A stretch of DNA of 64,000 nt from Chytridium lagenaria (lineage: Eukaryota; Chytridiomycota; Chytridiomycetes; Chytridiales; Chytridiaceae), in the NCBI GenBank assembly GCA_025449115.1, contig JAHLKC010000107.1, positions 62,001-126,000 on the forward strand, given 5' to 3'. Below, piece by piece: positions 22,202 through 33,349 of this stretch. The notes beneath the pieces were generated by a model that was not told where the DNA came from, did no database searches, and worked only from the letters and a program-made list of their open reading frames with translations. Numbering within the stretch: position 1 is the first letter of the stretch; each line of letters starts with the position of its first letter. The position numbers were made by a program, and so were the translations under genes.

Positions 22202-23719
22202 TTAGGCTTGCACGGCTTTACGTAGGTTTGTAAAGATCCCGTCAATGGCACCTCCTGTACCCTTGTTGACGATCCAGACGGGCATCTATAACAATCGTCG
22301 GGAATCAATTAGGAAGAGAAGAAATAATCTAATAAAGCGTCGAAGGAAAAAGAAAGGGGATGCAATGACGGATTGATATAAAATACGAGATGATAATGAA
22401 AAAAAAGCCTGGCACAAACACAGAGTACAAAAAGTGAAATGAATCGTGTCGATAATGGGAAAAAAAGAGGTAAAGCGGGGCTAAAGCGTGAAAATATAAC
22501 AAAAAATGAAAAAGATGCGGGTGGGGGACGGTGACAGGGGGCATAGTAGAATGATGCAAAAAAAGCTGATAAAAGCAGGATTTTAATAATCGCCGAAAAT
22601 AATCCAGCACTTTTCTTTCTTACCGAACCTTGATTTCACTGTGAACCATATACTCAACCACTGATTTCCCGGCATCGCTTTTAGACGGCGACACCCTAAT
22701 CCCTCCAACATGATTGAATCCACGCACAGGTTTATTGGTCGTCACATCCACGTCTGACGGAATCGTGGCATTGTAAGTTCCATCAAGCGGCGTCCGCCAG
22801 GCAACCATATGGGCGTCACCGGTATGACGAATCACACGGAGATCAAAGTAGTCTCTGTAAACCGAATTAATTAGGAAGCAAATAAGAGAGATGTACCTTG
22901 CTGCAATCATCCACATGGGATGTGTGAGAGTAAACGTCATGTCACTGTTTTCGTCGACTTTTTGAATACTCCTGTATGCGGCCATGACCTGTTCCCAATA
23001 AATTCATCGCTGCAGAAAGTGGTTCCTTACGGGGTCCCAGTCTGGTCTGCGCGTTGGGTGGTTAGGAGTCATAGAGTGGCATGGCGAAGGGGATACCTTG
23101 ATTCAATGTTGGTGAGGATGAAAAGACTTTTTCAGCAGGTGCGTCGACTTCACCCTAATCATTATTTCGTCAACTATGTCACTGGCGTTTGACGATTACC
23201 TCCCCCATCCACTACACATACGTTAGCATGCGCTAAACAGAAAAGTAGGATACCTGTAAAGCCGGTGAGAAATCCACCGCCCGACTATGGACCAAGATAC
23301 CGTTCTAACCAGCTCAGCGGAATGGTTGGATGGAGGGGAATACCTTTTTGTGAGAAAAGGTCCATGTGGATTTGGGGCTGTCCAGGATGGCGAGCAGCTC
23401 TTCCATCGTTTGCGCTGCAAAGAGATGGGAGGATGTCTGTGGAGACGGTCATGGTACTTTTGATCGATGAGGAATCGAGGGACACAAAGTAGAGGGCGGT
23501 TGTCGTACGTTTTGGTTGTCGGACAGGAGTTTGTCTCTTGTTCGCGTGATCTTGTGAGGTCGAAAGACGGTGAGGTGCCTGGAGACGGGTTGGAAGGAGC
23601 GAAGGATAAGATAGAGACGCTCGTGATTTTGAGAAGGTTGCAAGAGGTGTACGCGCAGGTGTCGACGTGATACTCGTTACTTAAAGTAGGAGATTTTCCC
23701 AGTCTTTTCTTGATGACAT
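22202..23719 (-). CDS. START-domain lipid-transfer protein
   Basis: START domains bind a single lipid (sterol, phospholipid or ceramide) in a helix-grip pocket. The protein starts with MSSRKDWENLLL (ATG 23719). Assembled through at least six short introns it gives EELLAILDSPKSTWTFSHKK, GILVHSRAVDFSPALQ, GEVDAPAEKVF, ILTNIESR-PDWDP, AAYRSIQKVDENSD, DYFDLRVIRHTGDAHMVAW and NHVGGIRVSP, ending in the C-terminal helix VNKGTGGAIDGIFTNLRKAV. The PDWDP, YFDLR and C-terminal helix motifs are diagnostic. Introns include some of only 39-50 nt, one with a ctcctaacc branch site. Exons placed: 22202-22285, 22629-22854 and others upstream. One-base shifts occur near 23120 and 23490. The domain fills almost the whole protein, so it is a minimal START protein; ligand cannot be told from sequence. 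Confidence 0.85.
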
Positions 23720-24219
23720 CTCCTTTCAGCCGTTACCATCTCCCGGATCATACAGAATATCCCTCATCATTCATCAGCATCAACCGTTTGGTATTGATGC
23801 CAAACACTCTCTCATCCGGGTCGTTGGTAGCAATGAATGACCGACCCATGCAACAAAAAAAAGTCAACAAAAACCTGTCAATTTGACGTATATACTTTTG
23901 ATCTCACGGTTTCTCACATGTGCACACCATCGGCATGGCATGCCTCGTTTGCCTCGGTTTTCGTCACCATCTTTGCGCCGCTTAAGCCACCGAGTCGACG
24001 AGACAAGGGGGGACCCTGTACCTATACCGAAGCGAATGACAGCAAACTCTTGGGTAGGAAGGAGTAAACAAAACAAGGGATACGTTAGAGTTAAATAAAC
24101 AAACAACCAGCAGTCTATCCCCCCTCGTTCTTTCTTTACGATAACGAGAATTGAAAGCCCCTTGCCATTGACAACGACGACGACAACGACGACGAAATTA
24201 CTCGTAGTTTCAAACAAGC
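23720..24219. other. Divergent promoter region
   Basis: About 500 bp between the START gene (minus) and the expansin-like gene (plus), which are divergently arranged. No conserved ORF was seen. It probably holds both promoters. Confidence 0.45.
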
Positions 24220-25759
24220 ATGGTGGTAAACTGGAAACTTGCTGTAGTGATCTCCGTCGCAGTGGGTGTAGGGGCCGCGGAGCTGCGGGATGTGTATAGA
24301 AGTGCGACCAATTTAACGAGACGACAGACGACAACGTTCAGGGTAAGTAACTTTATTCTATGTTTGATACCGTTTATTTGAGAAGGAGTCTGGGTTGTTA
24401 CTGATTCTATCCGCGTTTTATAAATCTGTTGAAAGGGGAGGGAACTTACTACAATCCTGGAGGAAGTATGGCTCTCTTTTCATTACTTACACTTCTCTGT
24501 CCCCTACTCATGAGGTTTTAAAAACTCCATAGATTTCGGGTCATGCGGTACATCCATCCGCGACACCGACTATGCCGTCGCCCTGGTAAGCCCCGTACCC
24601 CCGACCCCTCCTCTAACCCAGGCAGCCCCTCTCCTACTTTAGCCAATTCACCCCAAATGGTAACCCCAACCGCAACCCCCTCTGCGGCCGCTGCATCCTT
24701 GCCACCAGCGCTACAACCGGCCGCAGTGTCCGAGTCACCGTCCGCGACAGCTGTGGAGGTTGCAAAGGGTATGACCTTGACATCACCGAAATCGCGTTCA
24801 GACAGATTGATGATGTGAGGAGAGGGAGGGTGGCCGTTTCGTGGAGATTTTGTGAGCAGATCCCAAATACCCCCGTGCCTGTACCTGCACCGAGACCACC
24901 TCCTGTACCCGTGCCTGCACCAAGACCGTCGCCTGTACCAGCACCGAGACCTTCCCCGCCCCCAGCGCCGAGACCGGTTCCTGCACCGCAGACACCCAAT
25001 ACTTGCACTGGGAAGAGAGATTGGACGTACAGTTGCTTGGACAGAACAAGGTTTAATATATGTCAGGGTGGGAGACCGTATGCCATCTTTCAATGCGCGC
25101 CAGGAACTGTTTGGTAATTCCGGCCAATCTTCTGATTTTTTGACCTTGTGGAGAGTTTTTTACCTTATTTATCTAAACCTTTTTGTTATTCTTGGCTAAT
25201 CAGTTGCCCCGCACGGCAAGGCTCATGCGTTCCATTAAGTTCATGCTCGACCTACGCATCCATCAACCGATCCATGCAAAAGGCGGTGTCGTCTCAACCG
25301 AAGGTATACCCTCTCCAGCTGTTGGCGGATATTCAGATCGACCCTGAACATATCGCTGCACCTATTGAGCTACCACCTAGCCAACAAAGTGCACAGCTGG
25401 TCCGTGTTGATGCTTCAGTTGAGAATTTGCCCGATTTAGGCACTGTTGAAGTCCCAACGGGAAAGCTGCCTTTGAACGAACAGTCGGAACGTGGTGATGC
25501 CGTGATGGAGATTTTACCGGTTTTTGATGCACCCGTTGAAGTTCCACCTGTTCAGCGAACCTTGCAAGGTGTACAGTCGGAACTAGTCGATGGGGTGATG
25601 CAGCTTTTACCGGTATTGGATACACCCGTTGAACTTCCACCGGGGCAGCAACGAGCCTTGTATGCATCCGGCGATGTGCCTCCATTACTTGAACCGCAGC
25701 AACCACCGTTGGTTATGCCCGAGATCCAACCCGAAGAGGCGCAGTTTTCGCCACTATAA
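24220..25759 (+). CDS. Secreted expansin-like double-psi-barrel protein with chitin-binding-like module
   Basis: Begins with a signal peptide (VNWKLAVVISVAVGVGAA). Exons: 24220-24342, 24441-24465, 24533-24585, 24643-25113 and 25204-25759. The double-psi beta-barrel is seen as GTYYNPGGNFGSCGTSI, then LCGRCI, VRVTVRDSCGGCKGYDLDIT and a closing WRFC. Such barrels occur in expansins and related fungal proteins that loosen or bind wall polysaccharides. A Pro-Ala-Arg linker (PVPAPRPSP repeats) leads to a Cys-rich module (CTGKRDWTYSC, FNICQGG, FQCAPGTVCC, GSCVPLSSC) whose spacing resembles CBM19-type chitin-binding domains. A repetitive tail follows with LLPVLDTPVELPP and ILPVFDAPVEVPP. The exon 3 to 4 junction is one base out of frame. 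The C-terminal expansin CBM63 domain is absent. Likely acts on plant or fungal wall material outside the cell. Confidence 0.8.
25330..25750 (+). repeat. Imperfect 25-31-residue repeats in expansin-like tail (coding)
   Basis: Four to five units share the pattern (D)xVMxxLPVxDxPVExPPxQ. Examples are EHIAAPIELPPSQQ, ENLPDLGTVEVPTGK, EILPVFDAPVEVPPVQ and QLLPVLDTPVELPPGQ. Confidence 0.7.
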
Positions 25760-26314
25760 CTTGTTGTTATTGACGCTTTTGGATGTCCCTGTGTTTTAGA
25801 GTGTGAGATTGCGGGAATGATGCAGTTTGCGCATAGTGAGAGGAAGGCAGAGTATTGTTGGTCACCGATGAGGTGGATTTGATAACATGTTTTCAGAATG
25901 AGGAGGTACATGTATTTTTGAGAAGTGGGAACTGGTTGTTCTGGGTATTCTGTTGTTCGCGGTTACGTTTTATGCTTATTTTTGTATCCTTTTCTATTCC
26001 ACATCTTTTGCCTTTCTTTGCATTCTGTTTTGATACCATTTGTTTGTTTTTTTGAATCTTTTTTTGACTTTTAAGCCGATTCTTATATTTGGGTTGTCCT
26101 TTTGCTGGGGATGTTTAGCGATTTTTACATCCTTCGTTGTATTTCAGTCTGCAAATATACTATCCGATTTACCTCCGTCGGTCGCATTCTTCCGGTAGTT
26201 TCTTGTGTAAAGAAAATGGACTTTGCATTTGAATCTGTGTTGATTACTTAGATTCCGACTACCAAAACAAAATTGTCTGGCACTCCGAACTTCTCAACCA
26301 CAACACACTTTCAA
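25760..26314. other. Intergenic, no supported gene
   Basis: T-rich 3' flank of the expansin-like gene and upstream region of centrin. No conserved ORF. Confidence 0.45.
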
Positions 26315-27210
26315 ATGGTAAACCTCACCCTCCTGTACAGATCCATGCTTGTCCATTACCGAAGACGAGAATGTACCTTGGTCAATGCTCTTCGAAACTT
26401 CCAGCAACTTATTATTCTCCAGCCCTGCACCAAGCACACCTCGTTTGCTGCTGAACTCACCCTAACCCTTTCGCACAATCCAGGCATCTCGCAAACCCCT
26501 CCCAACAAAGCTTAACCCTGCCGGCGGTCTCGTCACCTCCACACTCCCTGCCAAAAAGTCAGCCTCAACGTCCCACCGCACCACAGGCGGTCACGAGCTC
26601 ACTCCTGAGCAAAAGCAAGAGATTCGTGAAGCGTTTGATTTGTTTGATACAGATGGATCTGGGACCATTGATACCAAGGAGTTGAAGGTGGCGATGAGGG
26701 CGCTGGGATTTGAGCCAAAGAAGGATGAAATTAAGAGGATGATTGCGGAGGTGGATAAAACTGGGACGGGGACGATTGATTTCAATGAGTTTTTGGAGTT
26801 GATGACGGCGAAAATGGTTAGGAGGAATGATGCTTGTTTCGTCTTGTTATCCTTATTGACTTGTGTTAATATCGGTCGGATATCATTTTATGCCATGATA
26901 TAGGCGGAGAAGGACTCGAGAGAGGAAATTCTTAAAGCTTTCCGTCTTTTCGATGATGACGAGACCGGCAAGATTTCATTCAGAAATTTAAAGAGAGTCG
27001 CTAAGGAGCTCGGAGAGAACCTTACTGACGAGGAACTTCAAGAGATGATTGATGAAGCAGATCGGGATGGTGATGGAGAGATTAACGAGGTAGGTTTTCA
27101 ATAAGGCCGGGGTTTATAAGGTCTACCTTGTTAAACTACGTTTAACCGCTTTTATATTTGTTTTACAGGACGAGTTTCTTAGAATTATGAAAAAGACAGG
27201 TCTATGCTAG
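26315..27210 (+). CDS. CDC31: Centrin (EF-hand basal-body protein)
   Basis: Calcium-binding protein of centrioles, basal bodies and spindle poles. Exons: 26315-26317 (the start codon alone, before a gtaaac donor), 26484-26816, 26904-27089 and 27169-27210. After a basic N-terminus ([15 protein letters not shown]) come four EF-hand regions. EF1 has [18 protein letters not shown]2 has [15 protein letters not shown]3 has [14 protein letters not shown] and EF4 has [16 protein letters not shown]. Linker motifs [20 protein letters not shown] and [20 protein letters not shown] are centrin-type rather than calmodulin-type. It ends KKTGLC, matching the short hydrophobic centrin tail. Length is about 190 residues, slightly longer than usual because of the N-terminal extension. 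The 3' end faces the adenylyl cyclase gene about 350 bp away. Confidence 0.95.
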
Positions 27211-27556
27211 GGTTACCCTGTCGCCTCAGCCAACGCCAGATGCTTAAATCTCTCTTTGCGCAGTTATCATGAACTGGAAGAACTAAGAGAAAGCATCTTT
27301 TGTAATTAAATGAAAACACAGATTCAATATAATGAAAACAAACGAAGCCACTTTCCGTAACAACGTCCGGAAATAAATTATAAAAAACCTGACCTTCAAG
27401 CGACACTGCGCATAATCAGGATGATGCGAAGTCAGTACATCAGCATAACTTTGTGAAAACGCATAATGTGCCGTTACAAACTACGAGCTGTCAACTTTAC
27501 TTATACATGCTCTGTAAAATGACCTAAGGAGTTATCGCGTTTATTTACAAGCCTAT

Positions 27557-30500
27557 CTACAAATTATGCTGATACAACCAACTGTGCACAATTGCGGAAT
27601 GAATCTCTTCAGCAGCTTCCCTTGCATCGTTCATTGCCGCCTCCCTTATATTGTTATCCGGCGACAATCGGCCATAAATGCCGTACACCATCGTCCTCAC
27701 GAAAAGGAAATTGGCAAGCGGCGGCCCATGCTTCTTATCTTGAAGCGCTTTCTTTAACACTGACGCTGATGACTTCGGATTCTTCATGAACCGAATAGCA
27801 GCATTTGCAAATTGGAAGCACCACCAACAGCTCCATATTCCTAATGTTACTCCAAGATGCTTGTATGTTTTGCGGATGTTCTTTAAAGCTTCCGACAACA
27901 GATCTTTGGAGTGAGGGTGACTCTTGAAAAGAGCGTTTGTATCATGAAAGCCCATGCGTCCGTTTGGAAGTAGAAGCCCCCAGATTAAAAACATACATAG
28001 TGTCCCAACCTGAAAATATCCCACCGTCACTCGATCCGACTTGGCTATTGTTAATCCGGCCTGCCTAAGTGCCTCTAACATATCTAGAAGCCGACCGTTC
28101 GCGTAGGCAATCAACGCTGTACCTGTCCAAGTTCCCGCATGAAGCTGTCTTGCTTCTATTTTCAGGCATCCCGTTTTGCAGTATTCAATCCAATACTGAG
28201 CCTGGTCCATGTTTCCCAGAAATACGCCTTGAACACTGATTGCAAACGAGCCCCATATTGTATACTATTCATAGTTAACAAAAATGGAGTATATTAATAA
28301 ACATGAACTTGTTTGTTTGTTTTCGTAAAAAAAAAAAAAAAAAAAAAAAATCAAGATCGCTTACCTCATTCATTCCTGCAAGTGTGAATTCCTCATGAAC
28401 CTCTTGAAAAAACACCAACTTGTTGTGCATATTTCCTCTATGAAACTCACATAAGTTGCCTAGAAAGTATCCGACTGATATACTGTTAGCCACTTTACAA
28501 CACCGTATGCAATACCATAAGCGTAAAACAGGTCCCGGTGTTTTGACCGATTTTCAATGTAATCAATGGCGTATTTCGTAGCTGCATTATAATCCCCTTT
28601 TTTGAAGGAATCGATCCAGAACAAGTGATTAAACATCTTCAGTTTTTCCAACTGTAATGGCGGTAATTTATATGCAATCTCCATGGCGCGTCTATCATAA
28701 ATTTTCGCGAGTCCTGGAGCAACCCACGCTAATGAAAAAGCCTAGCCGCAGCAGAGTCCCCACAAGAAAATAGTCCCTCTCCCTTTTTAAGGTGTATGAT
28801 TGTCTGCATTAAAATCGACACCAGGTATTCGTACTTTGAAGTTGACGCGTTCCAAAACGAAAAACTCTCGAATCGCATTGTAAGCTAGTGACAAGTTTCT
28901 GTAGACTTCTTGATCAAGGTTTTTAATTGGTTTACGGCCTCCACTTGTCTTTATCCAAACTTTGAGTAACTGAACTGCGCTTCTGGCGGCAGCCTTTTTA
29001 ACCATTTTCTCGTTCTGAGGCCATTCATGAGATAGAAATGCGAGCGCTTTACGAGCACAGTCTATGGTGTTGGTACTCATTTGAAGAGCATGACACCATG
29101 CCATGGTTGCATAAAGTTTGGCTTGCCGAATACCATCAAGGATTGAAGATGCTTCAGGAATCCCTAGAATGGTCTCATAGTTCTCGTCAATAAATTTTGT
29201 GAGCTGGGAAACGGTGGAAATGCATTCGGATATGGAAAGTTTTCAGAGTAAAAGAAGCTGTATAAAGTTAGTTTAAGTTTAAAAGGAGTTTAAACCATAA
29301 TTTTTCGAGGTAGTGAAGTTTTTTGACGTAGTTATTGCTTCGGGAATAGTGGTAACAGAGCAGTGGGAGATGGATAGAATCGCAGCCTCGATCCTCAAAA
29401 TAATTTCCGATGCGAAAATGCATATCAGTGCGAAAGCTGTAGGGTATCCGCTCATAAATAGCCTCCATGATGGTTTGGTGTCGAAAGCCGTACATGGCAT
29501 CGCTTATCGAATCGCCTTCGAATCCAGCGTCTTTTGAGCTTGTAGGAAGTAGGAACGAGTACTTGTCATGAGATGTGATGATTTGGATGAGGTTTTGGCG
29601 AGTTAATGATGGGTTCCATATTGCGCAGACTTCTTCTAGATTAAATTGCTGTATAATTGTCAGTACTCTTTCTGTATTTTATGATGAAAGTACCATGCCA
29701 AATATGGAGACGACTTTTAGGAGCTCTTGAAGGTCAGCGTGCACTTTATCAAAATTTACGTTGATGGCTTCGGCTACATCGCAAGAAAGGAGTGTAGTGA
29801 GTTCAGTGGCGCTAAAGGTGAAACTCATGGCTTGAGTGTCCCCTATGTATTGCAATCGATCCCTTCTCCATGCCACAATGTTAACTAAAAACTCGACAAA
29901 AATAGGGTTTCCTTTGCTCCTCTCTTTTATAGCTGAGTATAGAGTTTTAGATACTTATGATTTTGGGTTCGGTACTAACATGACACCACGTTCGGCCCGA
30001 TAACAACATCCTTAACATCAAGTTTCCATGTCTTAAAGTCGAAATCAAGTTAATTTAGATTAATAAGATAATGTTCATCCATGTTGAATACGACGGAAGA
30101 AAAAAAAAACACGAATCTTACAATGTATTTCTCAATGTCATTTTCGCTGAGTCCCTTTAGCTCCACACGCTGAACAAAGGGGAAAAGGCGGATTTTCCCC
30201 ATAGCTTCAGCGAAAGGATAATTATCCAGCGGCCGTGAAAACATTATTATACACATCTACAATTAAAAAATGATTAGTGTTTAAATATTGTAATAGTTTA
30301 ATATTCACAATGTACCTTTATCGTGTTCTGTGAAAGCAATGCCTGCAGCACCTGTGCTGAGGAAGAATCTACCGCACGCAATTAGACTCCATATACAACG
30401 TAATCAACTCACCCAAGAATTGACAATCATCGACCAACAGAATTGGTCTCGACGCCGTTACCGAATTATAAAAAAATCCCAGCGTTTTTAATGCGATTGA

Positions 30501-33274
30501 CTCTAAACATGACGACACCTCCCCAAGATCCAACGCCTCCTCCTTCTGGTCCCTCTTCTGCCTCGTATCAACTCTAAGCACGTGCAACAATGCGTCAACT
30601 TTATCCTCTGTCTCCCCGACCGCTCTCACGAACATTACAATCTCCGCCTTACTCCATTGTGAAGGTCCTGAAACAGTCCAAGAACTCTCGCTCGCCTGTG
30701 CTATACGAAAACTAGATACAGTGTTTCGTCTTGATAACATGCGACTACCCCCTATCTGTATACTATCTCGACGACCCATATCCTCGATTTTTTACGCGCG
30801 AGAAGAATAGACCGAGGAAGAAACTGAAAAAAGAATTGAGGCCGTAAAATGGGGACCACATATCGATCTCTGAGCCTTGGATGAGACACATGGGAACTTT
30901 GTTATTGTGAGCCGTCGTTTTGACGTGTTCGGCAAGTGAAGTTTTCCCCATTCCACCAGGACCCTCTGTCACGTTTTTAGATACTCCATATATAAATATA
31001 TCTCTTGTTACCTATGTAGATGGCAATCGTTTCCTGCGCTCCATCACACCAGTACGTCATGGCATCCAGCAGCTTTTTCCGTTCATCGCTGTACCCAAAG
31101 TGCTGCTTCGCCGACGGATTTTTAGCAAAATTCTCTGGTAATTTCTCCCCTTCATCCACTGCATAAACCTGAACAGGTTCATCCTTTCCCTTAAACTAAA
31201 AAAAGGAATTAAAGAGAGCGCGAAGATTTTGAACTAACCTGATATTGCCCCAAATTCTCGTACACAAAATGCCCTCCCGCCATCACATGCGTAGCTTCAT
31301 CACATACAATGTAGTTTCTCGACTGTTTCGCTTTCACCGTCAAAAGCCGTGCTGCAACATTTACAACATCGCCTGTGCTGCGGTTAGAACTTGAATATGG
31401 AAGAGCCGGGGGGTTTGGTGCCTACCTAAAAGTCCAGCTTCTGCGCGCATGCTGTTCCCGATAACAGAAAAAAGGATCTCGCCAGTTGCTAGTGCGATAG
31501 ATGAGCTCCGGATGTCAAGAAGCTCGAGCGATTTGCAGAGACGGGTGGCGGCCAAGAGTGCGCAGACGGATATATTTTCGCTCACGAGTGGCTGAATAAA
31601 AATTGTGAGAATCACGAATCTCGCTACTTTGCGGCGATATCATAAATACACTTGGTTCAAGCAATGGAAGAAACGAGCATAGATAGTGAGAATAGTTTAC
31701 CGGGAGTCCGAAACATGCCAGCATGCTCAAACCTTTATCATCCACTACCAAAATAGTAATACATTAGGGCATAAATTTCCTTCAAACAATACGATGCTTA
31801 CCCGACGATTGCTGATAAACTCCTCCCAACTGATTCAAAATTGAAATCAACGACACCATCACCATGTTTGTCACATGCGGTGCCAGTTTTTGATGAAACT
31901 TTACAAAAAGTACCGTAATTGTCCTAAACTCGCTCTGAAACACCACCAACTTTTGCGTCCCAGAATTAATTGTCGATCGTCTCGTCAATTTCCTTTTATC
32001 TGCATCCCCACTTGGTGACAATTTATACACCAAAGACTTATTTATAAATCTCGTCAGCAAGTATAGCGAACGCATTTCAGGAGCTCCCGTCGTATCAAAT
32101 CGCGTCATCTGTCTGTCAAAGAATTCCTTGACTTTCCGTTCACAACTCTCAAGATCACATCCATTCACGTCCTCAACCTCTAAAGCGCTAGTACGTTGAA
32201 TCCGACGACCAGGTTGTGTCAACAAGAACGAACTCATGTTATGCAGAAATTCAATCCCCAAATGTTCGCACACCACAATATTTCCTTCAACTTTGAACCC
32301 AAATGGGAGTCGATCCCCATCGTCATGGTATGCTGCAGCTCCCATCTGGAATTTCGGCCAAATGATGGAATCCCAAATTTTATACGGTATCCCCAAAGAC
32401 TCTGCATGGGCTGTATCAAGCGTCACCCCCAACACGTCAATACAATCCCCGATCACGAAATAATCCATCCGTTCCTTTGGTGACCCAATGAATAACCGTG
32501 TGATAGGACCAGCGGTGAGTCCAACGTGAAGCCGGAGATCTCCCGACCGTTTAGTTGAGCGATGAGTCCTCGTTGTTGCTCTCGTTGCAACCCTTGAAAC
32601 CCTACTCGATGGAGCGGACATAATGGTATCTTCACGGTCTCTAAGGGTGGTCATGGTTTCGTATGCGTCGGGTTGTTGGGGAAGTCGGTCAAGGTCAATA
32701 TTGATCTCCATCTTTGAGTAATAGCGGAGGATTTGGGAACAACATTGGATAGATCGAATAATCACAATATTATCATCTTCCAATTCTGATGCAGGCGTGA
32801 ATGTAACAAGCAGCGCGTCACCTATGTTCCGCCATCAGCATGTCTGCTATTAGAAAAAACTCAAAAAAGCCTTACCCAAGAACCGTACAATATCTCCCTG
32901 AAAGTACGTGATGATATCGATCAACTAAATTAAAACGCAACAGTAGATATTTGTTACAAGCCACAAACAAACAAACAAAAAATATCTGTTTACTCTTAAA
33001 GCCAAATTCCAAAACCTACCTTTACCAAATACTCTCCCACGTTTTTCGTCACCAATTCACTGCTCACCTTCCCCTTCTTTGCCAACCTCGACGTTAAAGC
33101 CGTATACCCACTTATATCCAACATCACCACCACCGCAAACACCACCTTCTCCAAATAAGGTTGTCCCGCCTCCAACGTCTCCAAAAGTTTCTGTCTAGTC
33201 TCATTTTTCCTCAACACCTTTCGAACATGAGTTGCCACAAACGACTCAAAATCAGTTGGATGAAGCTCCGCCAT
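27557..33274 (-). CDS. Soluble-type (ADCY10-like) adenylyl cyclase with ATPase and TPR-like region
   Basis: Converts ATP to cAMP in the soluble-cyclase family, which responds to bicarbonate and calcium in animals. Start at ATG 33274 (in-frame stop upstream). Domains in order. Cyclase domain 1 (33170-32200): AVVVMLDISGYTALTSRL and GDIVRFLGDALLVTF carry both metal aspartates; LRLHVGLTAGP and YFVIGDCIDVL complete it. Cyclase domain 2 (31920-31260): TVLFVKFHQ lacks the first Asp, while GEILFSVIGNSMRAEAGLLG and VNVAARLL are conserved, as in other degenerate C2 domains. An AAA/NACHT-type ATPase follows: Walker A GPGGMGKTSLAEHV (about 30940) and Walker-B-like RPILLVDDCQFL (about 30420). A long helical region with TPR-like repeats runs to the stop at 27557. 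Many short introns. Length and order fit soluble cyclase homologues of flagellated organisms. Confidence 0.9.
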
Positions 33275-33349
33275 CACCTTTCGTCCATGCTCTGCATGGG
33301 AAACGGTGTGCCGGTTGGAGAGAATAAGGGAGTTGTTGCGGGCTTCCAA

